A stretch of DNA of 9,414 nucleotides from the NCBI GenBank assembly GCA_016463045.1, contig JAEMSB010000053.1:4611-14024 (forward strand). The letters are read 5' to 3'. This DNA is from Niveispirillum sp. (lineage in GTDB: Bacteria > Pseudomonadota > Alphaproteobacteria > Azospirillales > Azospirillaceae). The position numbers were made by a program, and so were the translations under genes. This document shows, one piece after another, positions 1-5,336 of the stretch; positions within the stretch are counted from its first letter, which is position 1; each line of letters opens with the position of its first letter. The notes under the pieces were generated by a model that did not search any database, was not told the origin of the DNA, and worked only from the letters and a program-made list of their open reading frames with translations.

Positions 1-127
1 GGCCGGGGCCATCACGCCGGTGCCGGGCGGGGTCGGGCCGATGACCATCGCCTGCCTGCTGGCCAATACCGTCACCGCCGCCTGCCGTAGCGCCGGTATG
101 CCCCTGCCCGCCGGGATCGGCCTTTGA
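1..127 (+). CDS. folD: FolD C-terminus (partial): methylenetetrahydrofolate dehydrogenase/cyclohydrolase
   Basis: This is the 3' end of folD, read in the frame that starts at base 2 and ends with TGA at 125-127; the 5' part lies outside the window. FolD is the cytoplasmic bifunctional enzyme that interconverts 5,10-methylene-THF, 5,10-methenyl-THF and 10-formyl-THF in one-carbon metabolism. The visible residues include ITPVPGGVGPMTIACLLANT, the highly conserved C-terminal FolD signature in which the PGGVGPMT stretch belongs to the NADP-binding domain. About 41 residues are visible, ending in a short tail (ACRSAGMPLPAGIGL) after the last conserved helix, as expected for an intact C-terminus. 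The stop codon overlaps the TTG start of the next gene by 4 nt (TTGA), so the two are probably co-transcribed and translationally coupled. Confidence 0.93.
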   Translation, partial: AGAITPVPGGVGPMTIACLLANTVTAACRSAGMPLPAGIGL

Positions 128-1179
128 TTACGGCTTACGTCCGGGACGCCAGCGGCCTGACGGCCCAGGCCGTTGGTCCGGGGGATGCCATTCCCCCAGG
201 CACGGTCTGGCTTGACCTGCTGCACCCGGACGAGACGGAGCGACTGACCGTTTCCAACCTGCTGTCGGCGGACCTGCCGACCCTGGAAGACATCAACGAG
301 ATCGAAACCTCGTCGCGCCTCTATACCGAGGGGGAGGTGGCGTTCATGACCACACCCGTCATCGTGCGCTCCGCCACCGGCCCGCTGGAACGCGGTCTGC
401 TGACCTTTGTGCTGGCCCCCGACCGGCTGGTCACCATCCGCTATACCGAACCGCTATGGTTCGCCATCTTCGCGGCCCGCGCCCTGAAACAGCAGGAACT
501 GGTGACCTGCGCGATGGAGGCATTCCTGGGCCTGCTGGAGGCGGTGGTCGATCGGGCCGCAGACGTTCTGGAACGGGTCACGGCGGATCTGGACCGGCTG
601 TCCCACCGGGTCTTTGCCGATCATGAGGATCGGACGGTGGAAACGCTGGCCACCCGCGACGGGGCCAAGGCGCCGCGCCATCAGGTGGTGGACCGCACCC
701 ATGTCCGCCGCCGCCCGCCCACCACGGTATCCATGCGCGCCGTCATTACCGCCGTGGGCCGCGCTGGCGACCTGACGCAGAAGGTGCGCGACAGTCTGGC
801 CGGCCTGGAACGGCTGGTGGCCTTTGCCACCACCGTGGCCGGCCCACGCATGAACAAGGACCAGAAGTCGCGGCTGAAGACCATTGGCCGTGACGTGCAT
901 TCGCTGGTCGAACATGCGGCCTTTCAGGCCATGCAGACCAACTTCCTGCTGGATGCCACGCTAGGCGTGATCAATATCCAGCAGACCAACATCATCAAAA
1001 TCTTCTCGGTCGCGTCCGTCGCCTTCCTGCCGCCGACGCTGGTCGCCAGCATCTATGGCATGAATTTCGAACATATGCCGGAACTGGACTGGAGCTTCGG
1101 CTATCCGCTGGCACTGGGCCTGATGGTGCTGTCCGCCGTCCTGCCGCTCTGGTACTTCCGCAAGCGCGGCTGGCTGTAA
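124..1179 (+). CDS. corA: CorA-family magnesium/divalent-cation transporter
   Basis: A 351-residue protein of the CorA/MIT superfamily, an inner-membrane homopentameric channel for Mg2+ (sometimes Co2+ or Ni2+). The N-terminus (MITAYV, then VWLDLLHP near residue 29) is typical of the cytoplasmic domain. A long helical region follows, then two C-terminal membrane segments (about residues 290-311 and 326-345) joined by the loop that carries the signature YGMN (G312-M313-N314), with a basic tail (FRKRGWL) facing the cytoplasm. The start is TTG at 124: no ATG or GTG lies between it and the in-frame stop at 88-90, MITAYV fits family N-termini, and a GGGA lies about 7 nt upstream. Residues about 168-204 form an Arg/Pro-rich stretch that looks inserted relative to the CorA proteins I recall. 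Codon use there matches the rest, so it is not an obvious frameshift. The gene probably sits in an operon with folD. Confidence 0.92.
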   Translation: MITAYVRDASGLTAQAVGPGDAIPPGTVWLDLLHPDETERLTVSNLLSADLPTLEDINEIETSSRLYTEGEVAFMTTPVIVRSATGPLERGLLTFVLAPDRLVTIRYTEPLWFAIFAARALKQQELVTCAMEAFLGLLEAVVDRAADVLERVTADLDRLSHRVFADHEDRTVETLATRDGAKAPRHQVVDRTHVRRRPPTTVSMRAVITAVGRAGDLTQKVRDSLAGLERLVAFATTVAGPRMNKDQKSRLKTIGRDVHSLVEHAAFQAMQTNFLLDATLGVINIQQTNIIKIFSVASVAFLPPTLVASIYGMNFEHMPELDWSFGYPLALGLMVLSAVLPLWYFRKRGWL

Positions 1180-1197
1180 CATCACCGTCGCGGAAGA

Positions 1198-1518
1198 TCA
1201 GCGCATCTCGCCCAGCGCCGCCACCGCACCATCACGCGCCGTGCGCAAGGCCCCTGTGAGACGCCGCAGCCAGGGATCATCACCAATCCGGGCCGCCGGC
1301 AACTGCCGCCGCCGCCGGGCCAGCGCCAGTCGCGCCCCGGCACATTGCGCCAGCAACCGATCCCCACGCGCCTGCTCCGCCCAGGAACATAGGACGTCAT
1401 CCCCACCAACCAGTGCGACGAGACGCGCACGACGCGGCAGGCGTCCGTCATAGCGCATCTGTAAACAGGCCAGAGCATCAGAGTTTTCAGATGCTTCAAC
1501 GGGGATCAGGGAAGACAT
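1198..1518 (-). CDS. Hypothetical protein of 106 aa next to the repressor
   Basis: I do not recognise this protein. The frame could extend upstream to about 1680, but I chose the ATG at 1518 because GGAG lies 8 nt before it, and the longer version would run through the hairpins and promoter-like sequence of the intergenic region. The product begins MSSLIPVEASENSDALACLQ, then has a very arginine- and alanine-rich body (for example ALARRRRQLPAAR and LRRLTGALRTARDG). It has no signal peptide or membrane segment and is predicted to be basic, soluble and mostly helical. That could suit nucleic-acid or protein binding, but this is only inference. It converges on corA with an 18-nt gap. It reads away from the S24 repressor, and its upstream region carries a two-part motif also found upstream of the phage-like genes, so it may belong to the same regulon. 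Confidence 0.6.
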   Translation of the reverse strand: MSSLIPVEASENSDALACLQMRYDGRLPRRARLVALVGGDDVLCSWAEQARGDRLLAQCAGARLALARRRRQLPAARIGDDPWLRRLTGALRTARDGAVAALGEMR

Positions 1519-1555
1519 GGGTGCGACTCCGGCAGGAACAGGCTGCTGAAAACAG

Positions 1556-1603
1556 CCTATGTCAGCCCCAAGCGCAGCGTCAATGCTTTTATTCCTAGGA
1601 CAG
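1556..1603 (-). promoter_or_regulatory. Candidate operator, copy 1 of a two-part motif
   Basis: Read on the minus strand, toward the 106-aa gene, this stretch begins CTGTCCTAGGAATAA and ends TGACATAGG, with 24 nt between. The same two elements recur in the same order, with 15 nt between, on the plus strand at 2403-2441 ahead of the phage-like genes. The TGACATAGG element overlaps the predicted -10 of the 106-aa gene. Binding by the S24 repressor encoded between the two copies is an inference. Confidence 0.4.
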
Positions 1604-1629
1604 AAGAGTCGCCACATCCGACTCTGTCC
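1598..1629. repeat. Long inverted repeat (stem-loop)
   Basis: AGAGTCG at 1605-1611 is perfectly inverted as CGACTCT at 1619-1625 across a 7-nt loop. GGAC at 1598-1601 pairs further with GTCC at 1626-1629 if a 3-nt bulge (AGA) is allowed on the left side, giving an 11-bp stem. Neither strand has a T-run after it, so it does not look like an intrinsic terminator. It may be an operator or an RNA structure in read-through from the repressor gene. Confidence 0.6.
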
Positions 1630-1637
1630 CTGTGCCT

Positions 1638-1651
1638 GCGACTCGAGTCGC
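1638..1651. repeat. Perfect 14-bp palindrome
   Basis: GCGACTCGAGTCGC is fully self-complementary and is built from two inverted copies of the CGACTC hexamer that also forms the neighbouring stem-loop. It lies between the repressor stop codon and the promoter region of the 106-aa gene. A dimeric DNA-binding protein site is possible, but no known consensus was recognised. Confidence 0.6.
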
Positions 1652-1711
1652 CGGAACGGGAAACGAATCGGATGCACCACAAGAGTTAGGGGGTCAAAAA
1701 GGGGGAGCCTA

Positions 1712-2374
1712 CTACTGGCTGGCCCACATGATGCGGGCGATCCAGGACACGTCCGCCATGGCCAGCGACCGGTCGGGATGCGCGCGGTTGAGCGAGACCA
1801 GTTCCAGCCGGTTGGCCGTCTGGCGGGCCAACTGCTTGGCCATTACCTCACCATCGCGGGTGCGGACCACAACCCGGTCCCCCCGGCGGACAGACGCAGC
1901 GGGCGAGATGATGATGATATCGCCGTCACGATAGACGGGCTCCATGCTGTCGCCCGACACTTCCAGCGCGTAAGCGTGATCGTCGGTGACGTGTGGAAAT
2001 TCAAGCTCGTCCCAACCATTGCCGGCAGGATAGCCGGCATCATCGAAATAGCCATCATTGCCGGCCTGGGCATAGCCGATGACAGGCACACGCCGCAGCG
2101 AAGCAGCGGTTCCGGCCCCCGCCGGCGCGTCACCAGGGCCCGTACCATCACCCGTCAGACCGACAAAGTCGGTGAAGCTGCTGGCCGTCGCTTCCAGCAC
2201 CTTGGCGATGCTTTCCGTGGAAGGCCAGCGCAGCTTGCCATCCGGCGTCATGCGCTTGGACTTGTTGAAGGTGGTCGGGTCCAAACCGCCGCGCTTGGCA
2301 AGTCCGGAGGCGGAGAGGCCATGTCGCTGCGCCAGCCGATCGATGGCCCGCCATATGTCTGCATGCTTGAGCAT
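1712..2374 (-). CDS. HTH/S24 peptidase-type repressor (LexA/CI-like)
   Basis: A 220-residue transcriptional regulator with an N-terminal XRE-like helix-turn-helix (about residues 12-45, including GLAKRGGLDPTTFNKSKR) joined by a Gly/Ala-rich linker (about 73-92) to a C-terminal S24 self-cleavage domain (about 96-220). The Ala104-Gly105 bond in IGYAQAG is the expected cleavage site. The serine nucleophile is Ser143 in SGDSMEP and the general base is Lys180 in VMAKQL, so the autocleavage machinery looks intact. Known relatives bind DNA as dimers and are inactivated when RecA filaments trigger self-cleavage. From memory, very similar proteins ending in WIARIxWASQ are common in alphaproteobacterial chromosomes outside prophages, so this may be a host regulator rather than the phage's own repressor. 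It is divergent from the phage-like operon across an AT-rich 124-nt region. An extended -10 promoter lies upstream, giving a leader of roughly 60 nt. Confidence 0.9.
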   Translation of the reverse strand: MLKHADIWRAIDRLAQRHGLSASGLAKRGGLDPTTFNKSKRMTPDGKLRWPSTESIAKVLEATASSFTDFVGLTGDGTGPGDAPAGAGTAASLRRVPVIGYAQAGNDGYFDDAGYPAGNGWDELEFPHVTDDHAYALEVSGDSMEPVYRDGDIIIISPAASVRRGDRVVVRTRDGEVMAKQLARQTANRLELVSLNRAHPDRSLAMADVSWIARIMWASQ

Positions 2375-2402
2375 GGGAGTCTTATCCCAGAAACGCCCAC
2401 CC

Positions 2403-2441
2403 CTGTCCCTAGGATAATTTTCACTTATATCTTGACATAGG
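2403..2441 (+). promoter_or_regulatory. Candidate operator, copy 2 of a two-part motif
   Basis: CTGTCCCTAGGATAA, a 15-nt gap, then TGACATAGG on the plus strand. It matches the minus-strand element at 1556-1603 in content, order and orientation relative to the gene it precedes. Here TGACATAGG overlaps the -35 hexamer TTGACA of the phage-like operon. It also lies just downstream of the repressor's own -10, so binding could affect both directions. Confidence 0.42.
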
Positions 2442-2462
2442 AATTATAGCATGTCGTTTTAA
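2432..2462 (+). promoter_or_regulatory. Possible promoter of the phage-like operon
   Basis: A perfect -35 hexamer TTGACA lies at 2432-2437. No good -10 lies at 17 nt (CGTTTT); TTTTAA at 2457-2462 is better but needs a 19-nt spacer. The first gene starts at 2499. The weak -10 means this promoter may need an activator or may be weak. Confidence 0.3.
2443..2451 (-). promoter_or_regulatory. Extended -10 promoter of the S24 repressor
   Basis: On the minus strand this reads TGCTATAAT, a perfect TATAAT with the upstream TG of extended -10 promoters, which need little or no -35 element. No convincing -35 is seen. The predicted transcript starts near 2436, about 60 nt before the repressor ATG. The element lies within the span of the opposing plus-strand promoter. 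Confidence 0.55.
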
Positions 2463-2498
2463 GGGAAATATTCCTTAAATACCCTTGGAGTCCCCGAC

Positions 2499-2891
2499 AT
2501 GACGGCACAGCCCCTTTCCCGCAGCCCCGGCCCGCACCCGCGCACCGCACGCATCCCGCCGCCACCGCCCACCACCCCGTTCGATAGCGCGGAAGAGGCG
2601 TGGTTCTGGTTCATCATGGCCAATGAGGCGCGGCAGGCCGGTGCCCGCATCCGGGCAGGGCAGGGGCTGGTGAACCGCCCCTGTGAGCCGCTGGACATCC
2701 TGCGCACTCTGGACCGGCTGCACCGCAAGCGCCGTTTGCTGCGCGATCATTTGTTGGTCCTGGCCCATTATGGCCGCCGGCAATTCGCGCCCGATCCGGA
2801 ATGCCGGCGGGAAATGCGCGATCACACAATCTGGTGCGAGGCCTTTGCCGTTCTGGCCCCGGTCCTGCACGAGAAGGGTATCGTGGCATGA
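2499..2891 (+). CDS. Hypothetical protein of 130 aa, first gene of the phage-like cluster
   Basis: Function unknown. The ATG at 2499 follows GGAG at 2487-2490 with 8 nt spacing. A disordered proline-rich N-terminus (residues 1-27, with a run of prolines near 20-24) leads into a compact helical domain beginning FDSAEEAWFWFIMANEAR (28-45). It continues with PCEPLDILRTLDRLHRKRR (61-79) and a C-terminal segment ending VLHEKGIVA. I recall similar proteins with FDSAEEAWFW and PCEP(D)DI motifs in other alphaproteobacteria, without an assigned function. The basic helix at 70-83 could bind nucleic acid, but no catalytic motif is visible. The stop codon overlaps the start of the next gene by 4 nt (ATGA), so the two are coupled. 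Its place directly after the divergent promoter suggests the first product of the operon. Confidence 0.8.
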   Translation: MTAQPLSRSPGPHPRTARIPPPPPTTPFDSAEEAWFWFIMANEARQAGARIRAGQGLVNRPCEPLDILRTLDRLHRKRRLLRDHLLVLAHYGRRQFAPDPECRREMRDHTIWCEAFAVLAPVLHEKGIVA

Positions 2892-3544
2892 GGGGGCCGG
2901 CCCTGCTGGTCTTCTGTCATGAGACGGAGATTGCCTGGCTGCGTGGGCTGAAACCCGGTTTCCGGCATGTGTTCGTGGCGCTGCCGGCGCCGGGCGGCTG
3001 GATCACCATCGATCCGCTATCGACCCTGCTGGAGGTGGAATACCACCCGCTGCCGCCCGACACCGATCTGGCCGCCTGGTTCCGCATGCGCGGCCACCAC
3101 GTGCTGGAAAGCCCGCTACATCCGCCCCTGCCCACGCAATGGCCATTCACGCCGCTGACCTGCGTGTCGGTGGCCAAACGCATTCTGGGCATCCGCGCCC
3201 CACTGATCCTGACGCCCTGGCAGCTCTACCGCCATCTGGGCGGCGATCCCTCCATTCCCCGGAAAACCAGGAAGGAACCTTCGATCTTGGCCCGTCTCGT
3301 CTCCGCCCCCAAACCACGCGGCGCCGCCGTGGCCGCTGCCGCCCCATCGGTGGTCGCCACACCTGCGGTCGCCACACCCGCAACCGTCGTCCCCCCGGCC
3401 AGTACCGTCACCGGCCCCACGGCGGGTGAGCAAAGCCTGCTGCGCCGGACCACGGGCCGGGCGGGCACGGTCCTGACCGGCTGGCGCGGCGTGCTGGCCC
3501 CCGGTGCCTTGGCACCGGCCCGCAAAACCCTGCTGGGGGAATGA
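2888..3544 (+). CDS. Podovirus-like protein, possible permuted papain-like domain plus C-terminal LTG/KTLLG motif
   Basis: A 218-residue protein of unproven function. The ATG at 2888 overlaps the previous stop (ATGA), and this start keeps the conserved N-terminus LLVFCHETEIAWLRGLKPGF. Residues 1-115 look like a compact domain with His27 in FRHVFVAL, Asp42 in WITIDP and Cys92 in TCVSVAKRILGI, followed by LILTPWQLYRHL (107-117). The order His, Asp, Cys, and the TP-x-x-L after the Cys helix, recall circularly permuted NlpC/P60 or papain-like hydrolases; this is inference. A low-complexity Ala/Pro/Val/Thr linker (about 145-178) follows, then LLRRTTGRAGTVLTGWRGVL and ARKTLLGE at the end. From memory, that C-terminal pattern resembles small podovirus proteins near the portal gene. 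The portal gene starts 3 nt after the stop codon. Confidence 0.75.
   Translation: MRGPALLVFCHETEIAWLRGLKPGFRHVFVALPAPGGWITIDPLSTLLEVEYHPLPPDTDLAAWFRMRGHHVLESPLHPPLPTQWPFTPLTCVSVAKRILGIRAPLILTPWQLYRHLGGDPSIPRKTRKEPSILARLVSAPKPRGAAVAAAAPSVVATPAVATPATVVPPASTVTGPTAGEQSLLRRTTGRAGTVLTGWRGVLAPGALAPARKTLLGE
3352..3378 (+). repeat. Short tandem repeat in a linker-coding segment
   Basis: GGTCGCCACACC occurs at 3352-3363 and again at 3367-3378, a 15-nt period. It encodes the VATPA-VATPA part of the Ala/Pro/Thr linker in the 218-aa protein. Being a multiple of three, it changes linker length without shifting the frame. Confidence 0.6.
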
Positions 3545-3547
3545 TCC

Positions 3548-5050
3548 ATGGACAGTCCCCTGCCCCACACCGCCGACAGCCCGAAATCCGATCCGCAAGC
3601 CGCCTTTCTTCTGGACCGTTACGCCCGTGCCGCCGCGCGGCGGGCCAATTGGGAACCGCTCTGGCGGGAATGTTATGAGCATGCCCTGCCTCAGCATGCG
3701 GCCTTTGAGAACGGGGCCACCGCCGGCACCCGGCGCGGCGACCGTCTCTATGACGCCACCGCCGCCGATGCCGTGGATCAACTGGCAGCCTCGCTGCTGG
3801 CGCAGCTGACGCCGCCCTGGTCGCGCTGGATGGGGCTGATGCCCGGCCCGGCCTTGGATGCCGACTTGGCCGATGCCCTGGCGCCACTGCTGCTGGAGGC
3901 ATCGGAGGCATTCCATGCCCAGATCGACCGCTCCAACTTCGCCGTGGAGGCGCATCAGGCCTTTCTGGATGTGGTGACGGGTGGAACCGGCTGCCTGCTG
4001 GTGGAAGAAGCAACGCCCGGCGCCCCATCCGCCCTGCGCTTCACCGCCGTGCCCCTGTCCGATCTGGTGCTGGAGGAGGGGGAGGAGGGCCGGCTGGACC
4101 AGCTTTACCGCCGCCAGCGCCTGACCCTGGCCGAACTGGCGGCCCGTGTTGCCATAGATCGCATTCCCGATGCGGTCAAGCGCGATGGTGCCGCCGACCC
4201 CGCCCGGCGCTTCCCCATCATCGAGGCGGTGATGGCCGAAGGGGCCGGCTGGCGCTGGCGCATCGTGCTGGAGGACGGCGACCCGGTGCTGCTGGCCGAT
4301 GGCCGCTTTGCCGAGATGCCCTTCATCGCCTTCCGCTGGCTGAAGGCACCGGGCGAAACCTATGGCCGCAGCCCCGTGATGAAGGCCCTGCCCGATATCA
4401 AGACCGCCAACAAGGTGGTCGAACTGGTCCTGAAAAACGCCTCCATCGCCGTCACCGGCATCTGGCAGGCGGATGATGACGGGGTCTTGAACCCCGGCAC
4501 CATCCGGCTGGTGCCCGGCACCATTATTCCCAAGGCCGTGGGGTCGGCGGGGCTGACACCGCTGGCCAGTCCGGGGCGGTTCGATGTCAGTCAGCTGGTG
4601 CTGGATGATCTGCGCGCCCGCATCCGCCATGCCCTGCTGGCCGACCGGCTGGCCCCCGTTGCGGGGCCGCGCATGACGGCGACAGAGGTGCTGGAGCGGG
4701 GGGCGGAGGTGGCGCGGCTGCTGGGTGCCACTTTCGGGCGGCTGCAATCGGAGCTGCTGGTACCGCTGGTACGGCGCTGCTTGTCCATCCTGCGCCGCCG
4801 GGGCCTGGTGCCTGATATCGCCGCCGATGGGCGGCAGGTGCAGATCCGCATCCTGTCGCCGCTGGCCCGTGCCCAGGCGCAGCGCGATGCAGAGGCGACG
4901 CTGCGCTGGTTGGAAACCGTGTCCAGCCTAGGACCGGATGCCCTGTCCGTCGTCGATCTGCCGGCCTGCGCCCGGTTCCTGGCCGATGCGGCGGGCGTGC
5001 CGCCGGTGCTGATCCGGCCGCTGCCGGTGGTGGAGGCCACGGATGGCTGA
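3548..5050 (+). CDS. Podoviral head-tail connector (portal) protein
   Basis: A 500-residue protein of the T7-like head-to-tail connecting (portal) family. Known members form the dodecameric ring at one capsid vertex through which DNA is packaged and ejected. Visible family features in order are: an N-terminal helix (RYARAAARRANWEPLWRECY, about 24-43), GGTGCLLVEE (145-154), the hallmark YGRSPVMKALPDIKTANK (272-289), and MTATEVLERGAEVARLLGA (376-394). The helical stretch FGRLQSELLVPLVRRCLSIL follows, as in portal crown regions. The length is near that of podoviral portals (about 500-540 aa) and the frame is fully open. GGGGGA lies just before the ATG. Its end overlaps the next gene by 8 nt (ATGGCTGA). 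An intact portal with no capsid or terminase gene in view is unusual. Confidence 0.9.
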   Translation: MDSPLPHTADSPKSDPQAAFLLDRYARAAARRANWEPLWRECYEHALPQHAAFENGATAGTRRGDRLYDATAADAVDQLAASLLAQLTPPWSRWMGLMPGPALDADLADALAPLLLEASEAFHAQIDRSNFAVEAHQAFLDVVTGGTGCLLVEEATPGAPSALRFTAVPLSDLVLEEGEEGRLDQLYRRQRLTLAELAARVAIDRIPDAVKRDGAADPARRFPIIEAVMAEGAGWRWRIVLEDGDPVLLADGRFAEMPFIAFRWLKAPGETYGRSPVMKALPDIKTANKVVELVLKNASIAVTGIWQADDDGVLNPGTIRLVPGTIIPKAVGSAGLTPLASPGRFDVSQLVLDDLRARIRHALLADRLAPVAGPRMTATEVLERGAEVARLLGATFGRLQSELLVPLVRRCLSILRRRGLVPDIAADGRQVQIRILSPLARAQAQRDAEATLRWLETVSSLGPDALSVVDLPACARFLADAAGVPPVLIRPLPVVEATDG

Positions 5051-5315
5051 TCCCGGCTGGCCCTGGACGGGCATAAATTCTGACCCCATCCCGGAGGTGG
5101 AAGACCGGCTGGCCGTGGCCTGCGCCCGGCTGTTCGCCACCGCCGACGGGCATCTGCTGCTGTCGCACCTGACCCGTACCACCCTGACCACCAGCCCCGG
5201 CCCCGACGTGACGGAGGCGCGGCTGCGCCACCTAGAGGGGCAGCGGGCGCTTGTCCTCGCGCTGCGCGGCCTCGCCGCGCGCGGCGGCCTTTCCCCTCTG
5301 CCGGCTCTCCCCTGA
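5043..5315 (+). CDS. Bbp19-like small phage protein
   Basis: A 90-residue protein whose start overlaps the portal stop by 8 nt, indicating translational coupling. The central segment ARLFATADGHLLLSHLTRTT (28-47) and the later RHLEGQRALVLALRGLA (62-78) match the pattern I recall for Bbp19-like proteins of podoviruses (named after Bordetella phage BPP-1), which are encoded near head genes. The molecular role is not known. It has no membrane segment and is predicted to be helical. The position between portal and scaffold is the usual head-module order and supports the call more than the short sequence alone does. There is a 21-nt gap to the next gene. Confidence 0.72.
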   Translation: MADPGWPWTGINSDPIPEVEDRLAVACARLFATADGHLLLSHLTRTTLTTSPGPDVTEARLRHLEGQRALVLALRGLAARGGLSPLPALP

Positions 5316-5336
5316 CCCATCCATAAGGAACCCATC

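Larger units (their letters stand above)
1519..1711. promoter_or_regulatory. Structured intergenic region upstream of the minus-strand 106-aa gene
   Basis: This 193-nt gap lies between the repressor stop codon and the 106-aa gene and is unusually rich in symmetry. On the minus strand a sigma70-like pair is visible: TTGACG (plus 1579-1584) and, 17 nt downstream, CATAGG (plus 1556-1561, a poor -10 with 3 of 6 consensus bases). A short hairpin, GGCTG-7 nt-CAGCC, lies at 1541-1557 in the predicted leader. A long inverted repeat occupies 1598-1629, and a perfect 14-base palindrome (GCGACTCGAGTCGC) lies at 1638-1651. The hexamer CGACTC/GAGTCG occurs five times within about 130 bases. The promoter call is tentative; the symmetry is directly visible. 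Confidence 0.4.
2375..2498. promoter_or_regulatory. AT-rich divergent control region between repressor and phage-like genes
   Basis: This region separates the minus-strand repressor from the plus-strand phage-like cluster. Bases 2411-2480 are only about 27% G+C by hand count, far below the surrounding genes, which marks a promoter/operator region. It contains promoters facing both ways, the second copy of the two-part motif (2403-2441), an inverted repeat GACAT-12 nt-ATGTC (2434-2455) and an imperfect palindrome AAGGGAAATATTCCTT (2461-2476). The arrangement resembles a lysogeny-type switch. Confidence 0.6.

Noticed and set aside
1519..1680. N-terminal extension of the 106-aa gene to a start near 1680
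   Set aside because: The extension crosses the palindromes and promoter-like elements, and a well-placed GGAG supports the ATG at 1518.
1691..1720. Intrinsic terminator after the repressor (AGCC-7 nt-GGCT then C5 T5 on the minus strand)
   Set aside because: The stem has only four pairs, overlaps the stop codon, and five C separate it from the T-run, so it is too weak to call.
1559..2440. Plus-strand open frame of 293 codons
   Set aside because: It is antisense to the S24 repressor, whose domains and catalytic residues are clear, and it also runs through the intergenic hairpins and promoter region.
3116..4747. Long open frame on the minus strand (543 codons)
   Set aside because: It lies antisense to the portal gene and the preceding gene. 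The translation is low-complexity Gly/Gln/His-rich with no family resemblance, while the plus-strand frame has clear portal motifs.
4925..4935. CCTAGGAC inside the portal gene, resembling part of the candidate operator
   Set aside because: It is a short match inside a coding region, without the second element or a nearby promoter.
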